Source: Pseudomonadota bacterium (lineage in GTDB: Bacteria > Pseudomonadota > Alphaproteobacteria > Rhizobiales > Hyphomicrobiaceae). From it: 51,420 nt of DNA. Every line of letters starts with the position of its first letter. Within the stretch, counting starts at the first letter, position 1. Position numbers and translations under genes: made by a program. Below the pieces are notes generated by a model. That model was not told the origin of the DNA, ran no database searches, and saw nothing but the letters and a program-made list of their open reading frames with translations. Below, in pieces: positions 36,925 through 46,408 of the stretch. The stretch lies in the NCBI GenBank assembly GCA_023430315.1, contig JAEZAW010000045.1:1-51420 (forward strand), written 5' to 3'.

Positions 36925-38133
36925 CTAGGCGGCCGCCCCACTCGCCTTCAGCGCCGCGATCTCATTTTCCCCGAGGCCTGCCTCCCGCAGAATCACATCT
37001 GTGTGTTGGCCGAGCGCTGGGCCTGGGCCCGGCCGGCGAGGCGCAGCATGACCGATCTGGAAGGGCGCGGCTAGTGTCCGCGGCATTCCTGGCGTGTCGG
37101 TCTCGACGACGGCGCAGGCGGCGACGGCCTGCCCGCCGTCGGGGATGTCCTCGAGTCGATTGATGCGCGAATGGGGGACGCCACGCGCTTTCAGCAGCCG
37201 GTTCCAGTGTGCGAAGGAGCGCGTGCGGATGGCGCCCTCCAGTATCTCGCACAGTGCGGGCGCATTGGCGTGCCGCGCTTTTCTCTCGGCAAAGCGAGGG
37301 TCGGCGGCGAGATCGGGGCGCTCGATCATCTCCAGGATGGCCGGCCAGTCGCGCGTCTCGTTCGTGACATTGATCTGCAGCCAGCGGTCGTCGGAGGTGA
37401 GGTAAATATTGGCGAGGGCCGAGCGCGGGCGGTCGCGCGGCGGGCGGTTTGGCAGATACGCCCCGACCAGTGCCGCCTGGGCATAGACGCCGTTCGACCA
37501 CAGACCATTGGCGAGCAGGTTGCTCGCGACCCACGTTCCCTTGCCGGTCCGTCCGCGATCGATGAGCGCGAGCAGGATGGCGGACAGCAGCGCCATCGCC
37601 GACGGGCGGTCGCCCTGCGCGGGAAGCGCGAAGCCCGGCGGCTGGCCCTCGTGATGGATCGCATCGAGAAGACCCGAGCGGGCGAAGTAGGCATTGCTGT
37701 CGTAGCCGGGCTGGTCCTTGTCGGGGCCGTCTTCGCCGTATCCCGAGAAGGACGCGTAGATCAGCCGCGGATTGCGCGCGGAGACCTCCTCGTAGCTGAG
37801 GCGCAGACGCGCGCGCACGGGAAAGGGGTAGTTGGTGATGAGGACGTCCGCGGTGTCGATCAGCCGGTCGAGGACAGCGCGGCCGTCGGGATGCTTCAGG
37901 TCGAGCGCGATCGAGCGCTTGTTGCGAGCGTCGAGGTGCCAGGGATAGTTGACCTCGGCCTTCGGAAAGCTCGTGAGGTCGATGTTGCCGCGGTGCGGAT
38001 CGCCCTCGCCGGGTGGCTCGATCTTGATGACGTCGGCGCCGTAGTCGCCGAGAACGACGGCAGCAGCCGGTGCGGCGATGAACGAGCTGACGTCGAGCAC
38101 GCGCAAGCCGTCAAGGGGAAGCGGGCCGGCCAT
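36925..38133 (-). CDS. CaiB/BaiF family class III CoA-transferase
   Basis: This 402-residue enzyme moves CoA between carboxylic acids. It begins LDGLRVLDVSSFIAAPAAAVVLGDYGADVIKIE, as the family does, and has ARNKRSIALDLK and the candidate catalytic Asp145 in QPGYDSNAYFARSG. The substrate is unknown; the family acts on carnitine, bile acids, oxalate or succinate/benzylsuccinate. It is first in a probable operon with the MBL-fold gene and is divergent from the SDR gene. Confidence 0.92.
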   Translation of the reverse strand: MAGPLPLDGLRVLDVSSFIAAPAAAVVLGDYGADVIKIEPPGEGDPHRGNIDLTSFPKAEVNYPWHLDARNKRSIALDLKHPDGRAVLDRLIDTADVLITNYPFPVRARLRLSYEEVSARNPRLIYASFSGYGEDGPDKDQPGYDSNAYFARSGLLDAIHHEGQPPGFALPAQGDRPSAMALLSAILLALIDRGRTGKGTWVASNLLANGLWSNGVYAQAALVGAYLPNRPPRDRPRSALANIYLTSDDRWLQINVTNETRDWPAILEMIERPDLAADPRFAERKARHANAPALCEILEGAIRTRSFAHWNRLLKARGVPHSRINRLEDIPDGGQAVAACAVVETDTPGMPRTLAAPFQIGHAAPRRPGPGPALGQHTDVILREAGLGENEIAALKASGAAA

Positions 38134-38246
38134 CTTGACCTCGTTCTTGTGGGACGTTGCCTCAGTCCGCGAGCTTAGCGGCGCTGGTCAGGCCTGCCTA
38201 GCGCGGGATAGTCTGGTCGCAATAAGCAACAACCGGGAGGACGACG

Positions 38247-39056
38247 ATGACAGGTGGCGACTGGCTGGGCCTCGGTGGCCGCATTGCCGTAGTGACGGGT
38301 GGGGCGAGCGGTATCGGGCGCGCGACGGCGAACAGCCTATCGAGCGCCGGCGCCGCAGTTGCGGTTCTCGATATCAACATCGAAGGCGCCAAGGAGGCAG
38401 CCCAGATCATCGCAGAGACCGGCGGCAAGGCGATCGCCGTCGCGTGCGATACGACCAGCGAGGCGAGCATTGCCACTGCGCGCAAGGAGGTCGAGGCGGC
38501 TCTCGGCGGCGCCGACATCCTCGTCAACAACGCGGGCATCCTGCGGCCGGGCGGCCTCGACAGGCTCTCGCTCGCCGACTGGAACAAGATCCTGGCCGTT
38601 AACCTGACGGGCTACCTTCTCGCCGCGCAGGCTTTCGGCGAAGGCATGCGCCAGCGCAAACGCGGCGCGATGGTGCACATCGCCTCGATCGCGGCAAGCG
38701 AGCCGCAGCCGTTCTCCGGCGCCTACAGCACGGCCAAGACGGGAGTCGTCATGCTCTCGCGCCAGCTCGCCTATGAGTGGGGCGGCCAGGGTGTCCGATC
38801 GAACGTCGTCAGTCCGGGGCTCATTCGTACGCCGCTCAGTGAGGCATTCTACCAAGTGCCGGGAGTGACCGAGGCGCGCTCGCGCGTCGTGCCGGTCGGG
38901 CGTGTGGGCACCCCTGAGGACATTGCGAATGCCGTAGCGTTTCTGGCTTCGGACAAGGCTGCCTACGTCAGCGGTGCGGAGCTGCTTGTCGATGGCGGCG
39001 CCAACACGATCCTTATGGGGCAGGTGCCGCGGCCCGGATTCGAGCGGGCTGGTTAA
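38247..39056 (+). CDS. short-chain dehydrogenase/reductase
   Basis: This 269-residue SDR has the cofactor motif TGGASGIG (17-24), VLDINIE (Asp at the end of strand two, favouring NAD), NNAG, and the catalytic Ser147, Tyr160 and Lys164 (YSTAK). It is a complete classical SDR that oxidises an alcohol or reduces a ketone; the substrate is unknown. GGGAGGACGACG lies before the ATG. It is divergent from the CoA-transferase, so both may serve one catabolic path, and it converges with lpxK, 7 bases away. Confidence 0.92.
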   Translation: MTGGDWLGLGGRIAVVTGGASGIGRATANSLSSAGAAVAVLDINIEGAKEAAQIIAETGGKAIAVACDTTSEASIATARKEVEAALGGADILVNNAGILRPGGLDRLSLADWNKILAVNLTGYLLAAQAFGEGMRQRKRGAMVHIASIAASEPQPFSGAYSTAKTGVVMLSRQLAYEWGGQGVRSNVVSPGLIRTPLSEAFYQVPGVTEARSRVVPVGRVGTPEDIANAVAFLASDKAAYVSGAELLVDGGANTILMGQVPRPGFERAG

Positions 39057-39063
39057 GCCGCTT

Positions 39064-40146
39064 CTACCGCGCCTTCTGACCTCGCCGGCCGACTGCGCCC
39101 TCGATCAGCGCGACCAGGCGCCCCTCGTCGCGCGTCTCGAACGCAAGGCGGATCGGCAGCGCCTTCGCCTGCGCATGGAGCTCAGCGAGCGCGCCAGTGC
39201 CGCCCGCGAGGCGCGCGCGGTCCTTCTCCGTGGTGACGAGCGTGGCGCCGTGGGCGCGGGCGAGCTCGAGGAGGCGGCCCGCGTCGGCCGGGGTGAAGAC
39301 GTGGTGGTCCGGGAAGGCGATCTTCTCGACCGGATCGGTGCCGAGCGCGCCGAGCGTCGCAAAAAAGCGATCCGGCACGCCGATTCCGGCAAAGGCGACG
39401 ACCGGCCCTGAAGCGAGCCACTCATGGGCGGTGCCGGCGAGGATCTGCGCTTCGAGCACCGGGCCCTCGAAGTCGTGGCGCAGCCGCGCAGCGAAATCGC
39501 TCTGGCCCGCGGCCGCATCCGGCGCTGAGCCACGGTTGATCACCACCGCATCGACGAGGTCGAGCTGGAAGTCGAGCGGCGCCCGGAGCGGGCCGGCCGG
39601 AATGACGCGGCCGTTGCCGACGCCGCGCGCGCCATCGACGATCGCGATGGTCAGGTCCTTGGCGAGGCCCGGGTTCTGCAGGCCGTCGTCCATGATGATG
39701 ACGTCGACGGCGGCAGGGGCAGGACGCGAACCAGCGCTGGCGCCTACGGCAATCGCGCGTGCGCCTGCAGCGCGGTCGCGGCAGATCATCGTCGGACGCG
39801 CGGCCGCAAGCAGCAGCGGCTCGTCGCCGACATCCTCGGCCCGGTCGCGCTCGGGATCGACCCAGTGCGGTCCGGCAACTCGGCCGCCGTAGCCGCGCGA
39901 AAGGAAGGCGCTGGCGAGGCCCAAGCTGTCGACAAGCTCAGCAACGGCAAGCGCGAGCGGCGTCTTGCCGGTGCCGCCCGCCGTGAAGTTTCCAATGCAG
40001 ATGACGGGGATGGGCGCACGGTACGGCATGGTGCGTGCGAATCGGCGTCGGGCGAGCGCGGCCCAGAGAGCCGCCGCAGGTCCGAGCAGCCGGGACGCGG
40101 TGCCGGGCGACGTCTCGTACCACCACGTTGGCTCGCGCATCGTCAC
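39064..40146 (-). CDS. lpxK: tetraacyldisaccharide 4'-kinase LpxK
   Basis: LpxK phosphorylates the 4' position of the lipid A precursor at the inner membrane. The 360-residue protein has an N-terminal hydrophobic helix, ICIGNFTAGGTGKTP (P-loop 55-62), LSRGYGG, VIIMDDGLQN, and TLVTTEKDRARL in the C-terminal half. The start is GTG 40146 with GAGGA upstream; ATG 40140 is the alternative. In many alphaproteobacteria lpxK lies beside waaA; here its neighbours are an SDR and a SET-domain gene, and waaA is not seen. Confidence 0.95.
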   Translation of the reverse strand: MTMREPTWWYETSPGTASRLLGPAAALWAALARRRFARTMPYRAPIPVICIGNFTAGGTGKTPLALAVAELVDSLGLASAFLSRGYGGRVAGPHWVDPERDRAEDVGDEPLLLAAARPTMICRDRAAGARAIAVGASAGSRPAPAAVDVIIMDDGLQNPGLAKDLTIAIVDGARGVGNGRVIPAGPLRAPLDFQLDLVDAVVINRGSAPDAAAGQSDFAARLRHDFEGPVLEAQILAGTAHEWLASGPVVAFAGIGVPDRFFATLGALGTDPVEKIAFPDHHVFTPADAGRLLELARAHGATLVTTEKDRARLAGGTGALAELHAQAKALPIRLAFETRDEGRLVALIEGAVGRRGQKAR

Positions 40147-40547
40147 CGGCCGGCGTCCTCGAGTCCCTTGTCGTTCCGGTCGAGCGGAACCAATTTGGCT
40201 AGGCCCGCTTGTAGCAAGTTGGTGACAGTTTCACAGAGCGTACAAAATGGCATTTGACATAGGCTCAAACAGCTCTACATGCTCCGCGCATCGGAACCAA
40301 GTTCTGGTGCCGGGTTCGGGGGAATGGACGTCTCTCCGCTCTGATGCGGACGCGCTCCGGTCTCTCCGGGCGATTGTTTCCACCAAGACTGCACGATCAT
40401 CATGATCCGCGGGAATGCGCGGGGTGGTGGTGGGAGACGACCAACGCATGTCCGCCAGGACAGAATGCTCACACTGCGGGGCCAAGTGGACCTTGCCCTC
40501 GATCATCTTTTTCCCTCGAGAATGCTGAATAGCTGGAGACAAGTATC
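40147..40547. other. intergenic region upstream of the SET gene
   Basis: These 401 bases hold no well-supported gene. A 26-codon frame at 40448-40528 on the plus strand starts MSARTECSHCGAKWTLPS and has a CxxC pair; its only ribosome-like site (GGGAG) is 11 bases from the ATG, so it is listed as a finding only. The promoters of lpxK and of the SET gene must lie here; no clear -35/-10 pair was found. Confidence 0.5.
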
Positions 40548-40988
40548 ATGATGCTCGTCGCTACGTCCGTGCGTGCCAGCGCGATCGAAGGCGTTGGCGT
40601 TTTTGCAGTGGACTTCATCCCCGCGGGGACGCCGATCTGGGCGCTCGACGAGCGCTTCGACAAGGTCTTCACCGAGGAAGAGGTCGCGACGTTCCCCAAG
40701 AACGTCCAGGAGTATTTCGACCGCTACGGCTACCCGCACATGGAGCGGGACGGCTTTGTTGTGCTCGAGCTCGACAACGGCCGGTTCATGAACCACAGCC
40801 TGAAGCCGAATACGGACTTCACGCGGCCGGACATCGGCTATGCCATCGCCGATATCCATCCGGGCGAGGAACTCATCTGCAATTACTTCGAGTTCGATCG
40901 CTATTTCCGGGGCTTCGATGTCGCGGAGTCGGCCTATACGAAGCCCGCGACGAACGGGGTTGGCGCCGGTATCAGCGCCAGCATCTGA
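40548..40988 (+). CDS. SET-domain protein
   Basis: This 146-residue protein is a compact SET domain. GVGVFAVDFIPAGTPIW is the N-terminal strand pair, GRFMNHSLKPNTDF (Asn82-His83-Ser84) the SAM pocket, and GEELICNYFEFD (Tyr113) the catalytic end. SET proteins are lysine methyltransferases; the post-SET cysteines are absent, and the target is unknown. The protein appears cytosolic. A terminator follows at 41020. Confidence 0.88.
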   Translation: MMLVATSVRASAIEGVGVFAVDFIPAGTPIWALDERFDKVFTEEEVATFPKNVQEYFDRYGYPHMERDGFVVLELDNGRFMNHSLKPNTDFTRPDIGYAIADIHPGEELICNYFEFDRYFRGFDVAESAYTKPATNGVGAGISASI

Positions 40989-41019
40989 GGCGTCTGGCCA
41001 GAGGTGAGAAGAGCTATGT

Positions 41020-41052
41020 CCGGGGTCCTGCGGCCCCGGCATTGCTGTTTTT
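41020..41052 (+). terminator. Rho-independent terminator after the SET gene
   Basis: An 8-base stem, CCGGGGTC pairing with GGCCCCGG (one T-G wobble), has loop CTGC and is followed by CATTGCTGTTTTT. It lies 32 bases past the SET stop. Confidence 0.7.
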
Positions 41053-41271
41053 GGCGCCCGCCCGTTCACTCAGTTGACGCACATTTGCAGCGGGGCGTGA
41101 CGTCAGGGCAAGGCGGCGCGCCCTGCGGCTTTCTGGTAACGGCTCACGACCAGTTCAATTGGCATACGGCGCCGAAATGCCTTAATGCTTCCGCCCAATG
41201 ACGCCAGACGGGCCTCTCCTGCTGTCGAGGATGAGTGCCGAAGCCCGTAGTATGCCGTGAAGGAGATCGAC

Positions 41272-41973
41272 GTGACGGCGACCCCCTATTCCTTCCTTGC
41301 GCGCAGCCTTCACCGCCGCGCTTTCCTGATCGGAGCGGCGAGCCTTGCCGCGCTTTCGACCGCCGCGGGGCTCACGCCGGCATTCGCGCAGCGCCGCAGT
41401 GACCGCGGGCCGGACGAGGTGTCGGTTGACGCGCTGATGAAGCCGGGTGCGCTGCCGGAGCTGGTCGTCGGCAAGGCCGATGCGCCGGTCACGATCGTCG
41501 AGTATGCCTCGATGACGTGCGGTCATTGCGCCGCCTTCCACAACAACGTCTATCCGGCGCTCAAAGAGAAATACATCGACACCGGCAAGGTGCGTTTCAT
41601 CATGCGCGAGTTCCCGCTCGACAATCTCGCGGCGGCAGCCTCGATGCTGGCCCGCTGCGCCGGCGGCGATGCAACCCAGGCCATGATCAGCGCCCTCTTC
41701 AAGACCCAGGACAAGTGGGCCTTCGTGCGCGGCAATCCGGTGCCGGAGCTGTTCAAGATCGCGCAGCAGGCCGGGTTCACCCAGGAGCGCTTCGACACCT
41801 GCCTGAAGGACAACACGACGCTCGACCACATGATCGCCGCCCGTCAGCGTGCGAGCGACGAGTTCGGGGTCAACGCGACGCCGACGTTCTTCATCAACGG
41901 GAAGCGTCTGCGCGGCCGGAGCGATTCGATCGAGTCCTTCGATCAGGCGCTCGCACCCTTCCTCGGCGGCTGA
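41272..41973 (+). CDS. DsbA-family thiol:disulfide oxidoreductase, Tat-like signal, CGHC
   Basis: This 233-residue protein has a twin-arginine-like signal (HRRAFLIGAASLAAL, cleavage near AFA) and a thioredoxin fold with an alpha-helical insert. The active site is MTCGHCAAFH (Cys83-Cys86), with the cis-Pro loop in NATPTFFINGK. It should oxidise or isomerise disulfides in the periplasm. The open frame begins at GTG 41257, but AAGGAG at 41260-41265 places the start at GTG 41272. The lipoprotein paralogue begins 37 bases after the stop, and smc follows; this order is common in the class. Confidence 0.9.
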   Translation: MTATPYSFLARSLHRRAFLIGAASLAALSTAAGLTPAFAQRRSDRGPDEVSVDALMKPGALPELVVGKADAPVTIVEYASMTCGHCAAFHNNVYPALKEKYIDTGKVRFIMREFPLDNLAAAASMLARCAGGDATQAMISALFKTQDKWAFVRGNPVPELFKIAQQAGFTQERFDTCLKDNTTLDHMIAARQRASDEFGVNATPTFFINGKRLRGRSDSIESFDQALAPFLGG

Positions 41974-42009
41974 TACGCCGTGCGCGTCCGCTCGGGAACC
42001 GGCAGGTCC

Positions 42010-42822
42010 ATGCGCAAGCGGGCGCGGTACGTCCCTCTAGCCGTCCTGTTCGCTCTGGCGCCGGTGCTCGCCGGCTGCTCGGGCGATGCCATGAATGCAC
42101 TCGATCCTTCGCGCCCAGCGGCGGCCCTGACCCTCGAGACGGCCGCCGTCGGAGTGGCGGCGCAGCCGAAGCCGCCGGCCTTCGATCCCTTCTCCGACAG
42201 CCCGTCCACGGCCGTGCCCATGCGTCAGGTCATCGAGGACCCGACGCTCGCTCAGGTCATGCAGTCGGGGCCGCTGCCGGAATTCTCGATCGGGAGCGCC
42301 GACGCGCCGGTCACGATCATCAAGTACGCCTCCCTGACCTGCCCGTTCTGCCGGCGCTTCCAGGCGGAGGTTTTTCCGGTCCTGAAGCGCGACTATGTCG
42401 ATCGCGGCAAGGTGCGCTTCATCATTCGCGAATTCCCCATCGGCAAGACCAGCGGGATGGCGACCATCGCGCTCCGCTGCGTGCCTATGGACCGCTACCT
42501 GGAGCTGTATGGCCGCTATCTCTCCACGCAGGCGCAGTGGGTTTCCCAGGAGGTCCGCATTGAGCCTATCCTCAAGGTCGCGCAAGGTGTTGGCTTGACA
42601 GCCGCACAGTTTGACAGCTGCCGCCAGAATCAAGGCATGATCAGCGCGCTGAATCAGATCAAGGACCGCGGTCGGGAACTTGGGGTGATCGGGACGCCGA
42701 ACTTCTTCATCAACGGCAAGCTGGTCAAGAAGGCACTCGATCTCGCCGAACTGCGCGAGATCATCGATCCTCTGATCGCCGGACCCGCGGTAGCCGCGAC
42801 ACCGGCATCCGTGCCGCGTTGA
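42010..42822 (+). CDS. DsbA-family lipoprotein, CPFC active site
   Basis: This 270-residue protein has a lipobox LAGC (Cys23), so it is membrane-anchored, followed by a linker of about 75 residues rich in Pro and Ala. The thioredoxin-like domain has the CPFC active site (111-114) and cis-Pro loop IGTPNFFINGK. It is a paralogue of the gene before it (both have the APVTI-YAS-T-C pattern) with a different active-site dipeptide, so their redox potentials probably differ. GTG 41980 would add ten residues; ATG 42010 gives a normal signal peptide. Confidence 0.9.
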   Translation: MRKRARYVPLAVLFALAPVLAGCSGDAMNALDPSRPAAALTLETAAVGVAAQPKPPAFDPFSDSPSTAVPMRQVIEDPTLAQVMQSGPLPEFSIGSADAPVTIIKYASLTCPFCRRFQAEVFPVLKRDYVDRGKVRFIIREFPIGKTSGMATIALRCVPMDRYLELYGRYLSTQAQWVSQEVRIEPILKVAQGVGLTAAQFDSCRQNQGMISALNQIKDRGRELGVIGTPNFFINGKLVKKALDLAELREIIDPLIAGPAVAATPASVPR

Positions 42823-42885
42823 ACGCATTTTCGTATAGAGCGTTGGGGCGAGGTGTGACTAACCGCTATCAAGGCGGGTGCTGAC

Positions 42886-45800
42886 GTGCAGATCACGCGA
42901 CTGAGGCTGCTCGGCTTCAAATCGTTCGTTGAGCCGACCGAGCTTGTCATCGAGAAGGGACTGACCGGCGTTGTCGGGCCGAACGGCTGCGGCAAGTCGA
43001 ACCTGCTCGAAGCTCTGCGCTGGGTCATGGGCGAGACGTCCTACAAGTCCATGCGCGCCTCGACCATGGAGGACGTGATCTTCTCCGGGACGAACGCCCG
43101 GCCGGCCCGCAATATGGCCGAGGTCACGATCTCGATCGACAATGCCGCCCGCACGGCGCCGTCCGAGCTCAATGACGCCGATGTTCTCGAAGTGACGCGC
43201 CGCATCGAGCGCGATGCGGGCTCAGCCTACCGCGTCAACGGCGGCGAGGTTCGCGCGCGCGACATCAAGCTGCTCTTCGAGGATGCGTCGACCGGTGCGC
43301 GCTCGCCGTCGCTCGTTCGTCAGGGCCAGATCGCCGAGATCGTCAACGCCAAGCCCGAGCAGCGCCGGCGCATCCTGGAAGATGCCGCGGGGATTGCCGG
43401 CCTCCACAGTCGCCGTCACGAGGCCGAGCTTCGGCTCAAGGCAGCCGAAGGCAATCTCGCCCGCGTCAACGACGTGCTCGGGCAGCTCAACAGCCAGATC
43501 GAGGCGCTGAAGCGCCAGACGCGGCAGGCGCGCCGCTACCGCGAGCTTTCCGGCGAGATCCGCAAGTCCGAGGCGCTGCTGCTGCATCTTTCATGGACCG
43601 CGGCGCAGGCGGAGGTCGTCGCCACGGAGGCGGCGCTCTGGCAGGGTCTCGGCGCGCTTGCGGCGGCGACCGAGCGCGAAGCCGGGCTCGTCGCGGAGGA
43701 AGCCGAGCGCGCCGGCGCGATCGATCCGCTTCGTGAGGAGGAAGCGCGGCGCGGTGCGGCGCTCTCGCGCATCCGCATCGAGCAGGAGAATTTCGAGAAG
43801 GAGGCGCGCCGTCTCGCCGAGCGCCAGCAGGAGTTGGAGACACGCGCGGAGCAGATGCGCCGCGATATCGAGCGCGAGCAGCAGCAGGTCGCCGAGGCGC
43901 GCGCGATCCTCGACCGGCTGGGCGCCGAAGCAGAGACGATCACCGCCGAGCTTGCGAACGGCCAGCGCGCAGAGGAGGCTACCCGCACCCGTCTCGCCGA
44001 TGCCGAAGCGGCGCTCGGTGAAGCCTCGGCGCGGCTGGCCGAGGTCACGGCCCGCGCCATCGAAGCACGCACGCGCCGTCGTGGGCTCGAAAGCACGCAC
44101 GCCGAGCGTCTTGGTCAGGTCAAGCGGATCGAGCATCAGCTCGTGTCGCTCGCGGCGCAGGCGCGTGAGATTGCCGGCCGGGCTCCGGATGCGGAGCGCC
44201 TGCAGCAGCTCACGGAGGCCGGCCAGCGCATCATGCGCGAGGCGGCAGCCATCGAGGAGGAAGCACTCACGGCCGAGGAACGCGCTGCCGAGCTCGCCAT
44301 CGAACTCAGGGCGCGCGAGGAAGCGAGCCAGTCTGCGCTGCTGACGTACGGCCAGCTTCGTACGGAGGTCGAGACGCTCGCCAAGCTACTGGTGCCGGTA
44401 CGCGATGACGGCCTGCCGCCGATGATCGACGAGCTGCGGGTCGCGCCCGGCTATGAGCGGGCACTCGGCGCGGCGCTAGGCGATGATCTCGATGCGCCCG
44501 CGGCGGACGAGGCGGACGTGCACTGGCGCCGCGTGGGGCGCGCTGCGGATGATCCGCCGCTCCCCGTCGGCGTGCATCAGCTGGCAGCGGAAGTGGATGC
44601 GCCGCCGGAGCTGGCGCGACGGCTCGCCCAGATTGGTGTTGTCGCGCGCGAGGACGGGCGGCTCCTGCAGCCCTATCTGCGCCCGGGTCAGCGGCTTGTT
44701 TCGCTCGAGGGTGATCTTTGGCGCTGGGATGGTTTCACGGTCGCAGCCTCGGCGCCGACCCCGGCAGCCGTGCGGCTTGCCGAGCGCAATCGCCTTGCCG
44801 AGCTCGAGGTGCTCGAGGATGCGGCGCGACGCGAGTCCGAGGACCTGACGTCCGCGGCGAGGACGGCGCGCGAGGTTCATCGTGTCGCGGAGAGCGAGGA
44901 GCGTCGCCTGCGTCAGGCGTGGCGCGAGACGCAGGCCGAGCTTGCCCGCACACGCGAGAAACTCACGATCATCGAGCGCCAGGCGCGCGAGACGGAGCAG
45001 CGGCTGGCCGCTGTCGCCGAGAACAGGACGGCGGCTGAGGCGGCCCTGGTCGAAGCCAAGGATCGTCTTGCCGAGATAGAGACCGCGATCGCAGCGCTCG
45101 ACAATGACGATGCGCTCGAAGGAGAGGTCGCCGCGGCCGAGCGCGAGACGGCCGGTCATCGCGGTACGGTTGGCGAGATCCGCCAGGAACTTTCGCGTAT
45201 CGAGCGTGACGTGCATGTCCGAGAGGAGCGGCTCAATGCCATCGAGGTCGAGCGCGCGCGCTGGCAGGCGCGTTGCGAGGACGCCGGCAGCCATGTTGCC
45301 ACGCTGAGTGAGCGTATGAGCGAGACCGAGTGCGAGCTTGCCGAGATGGCGGAGCTTCCGGCCGTGATCGAAGAGCAGCGCGTGAAGCTGCACGATCAGA
45401 TGCAGGCTGCCGAGGCCGCGCGTAGCGAAGCGGCGGATCGCCTGGCTGAAGCTCAATCCGCGCACCGGGAGAGCCAGCAGGCTCTCAAAGCCGCGCAGGC
45501 CGCCGTATCAGATCAACGCGAGCAGCGTGCGCGCCTCGAAGCGAAGCTCGAAGCGGCGCGTGGCAAGCGCGCGGACGAATCTCGTCGGATCCGCGAGACC
45601 ATGGACTGCGCGCCCGAGGCGTGCCTCGCACTCGCCGAGGTCGAGCCTGGTGCGGACTTGCCGTCACTCAGCGATGTCGATCGCACGCTGCAGCGCCTCA
45701 AGGCTGATCGCGAGCGGCTCGGCGGCGTCAATCTCGCAGCTGATGACGAGCTGCAGAAGTTGAACGAGCAGTTCGCGACCATGGATCTTGAGCGGCTCGA

Positions 45801-46374
45801 CGTCGAGCAGGCGATCCACAAGCTGCGCGGCGCCATCGGTCAGCTCAATCGCGAGGCGAAGAAGCGCCTCGGCGAGGCCTTCGATCAGGTCAACGGCCAC
45901 TTCCAGCGCCTGTTCGGCACGCTGTTCGGCGGCGGCGAGGCGCGCCTCGAGATGATCGAGAGCGAGGAGGATCCGCTCGAAGGCGGTCTCGAGATCATCG
46001 CGCGGCCGCCTGGCAAGAAGCCGGCGACGCTGTCGCTGCTTTCCGGCGGCGAGCAGACACTGACCGCGCTCTCGCTGATCTTCGCCGTCTTCCTGACCAA
46101 TCCCTCACCGATCTGCGTGCTCGACGAGGTGGACGCGCCGCTCGATGACGCGAACGTCGATCGTTTCTGCTCGATGATGGAGAGCATGGCGGGCGAGACC
46201 GAGACGCGCTTCCTCGTCATCACGCATCACCCAATGACCATGGCGCGCATGGATCGCCTGTTCGGCGTGACCATGGCCGAGCGCGGCGTCTCGCAACTCG
46301 TCTCGGTCGATCTCGCGACCGCCGAGCGGATCATCGAGAACGGCGGCGAGGGCGCCCACGCTGGCGCTGCCTGA
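42886..46374 (+). CDS. smc: chromosome segregation protein SMC
   Basis: This 1162-residue ATPase compacts and segregates the chromosome with ScpA and ScpB, which are not in this window. It has Walker A GPNGCGKS (31-38), long coiled coils (about 165-500 and 660-990), a hinge between (about 500-650) and the C-terminal head with LSGGEQ (1052-1057) and Walker B ICVLDEVDAPLDD. The hinge end reads LVSLEGDLWRWDGFTVAAS, a form lacking the usual GG pair. The start is GTG 42886. Many long shadow frames lie within its charged coiled-coil DNA. Confidence 0.97.
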   Translation: MQITRLRLLGFKSFVEPTELVIEKGLTGVVGPNGCGKSNLLEALRWVMGETSYKSMRASTMEDVIFSGTNARPARNMAEVTISIDNAARTAPSELNDADVLEVTRRIERDAGSAYRVNGGEVRARDIKLLFEDASTGARSPSLVRQGQIAEIVNAKPEQRRRILEDAAGIAGLHSRRHEAELRLKAAEGNLARVNDVLGQLNSQIEALKRQTRQARRYRELSGEIRKSEALLLHLSWTAAQAEVVATEAALWQGLGALAAATEREAGLVAEEAERAGAIDPLREEEARRGAALSRIRIEQENFEKEARRLAERQQELETRAEQMRRDIEREQQQVAEARAILDRLGAEAETITAELANGQRAEEATRTRLADAEAALGEASARLAEVTARAIEARTRRRGLESTHAERLGQVKRIEHQLVSLAAQAREIAGRAPDAERLQQLTEAGQRIMREAAAIEEEALTAEERAAELAIELRAREEASQSALLTYGQLRTEVETLAKLLVPVRDDGLPPMIDELRVAPGYERALGAALGDDLDAPAADEADVHWRRVGRAADDPPLPVGVHQLAAEVDAPPELARRLAQIGVVAREDGRLLQPYLRPGQRLVSLEGDLWRWDGFTVAASAPTPAAVRLAERNRLAELEVLEDAARRESEDLTSAARTAREVHRVAESEERRLRQAWRETQAELARTREKLTIIERQARETEQRLAAVAENRTAAEAALVEAKDRLAEIETAIAALDNDDALEGEVAAAERETAGHRGTVGEIRQELSRIERDVHVREERLNAIEVERARWQARCEDAGSHVATLSERMSETECELAEMAELPAVIEEQRVKLHDQMQAAEAARSEAADRLAEAQSAHRESQQALKAAQAAVSDQREQRARLEAKLEAARGKRADESRRIRETMDCAPEACLALAEVEPGADLPSLSDVDRTLQRLKADRERLGGVNLAADDELQKLNEQFATMDLERLDVEQAIHKLRGAIGQLNREAKKRLGEAFDQVNGHFQRLFGTLFGGGEARLEMIESEEDPLEGGLEIIARPPGKKPATLSLLSGGEQTLTALSLIFAVFLTNPSPICVLDEVDAPLDDANVDRFCSMMESMAGETETRFLVITHHPMTMARMDRLFGVTMAERGVSQLVSVDLATAERIIENGGEGAHAGAA

Positions 46375-46408
46375 GGTGGGGCACCGCTTGCGCCTGCCAA
46401 CCTGCTCC

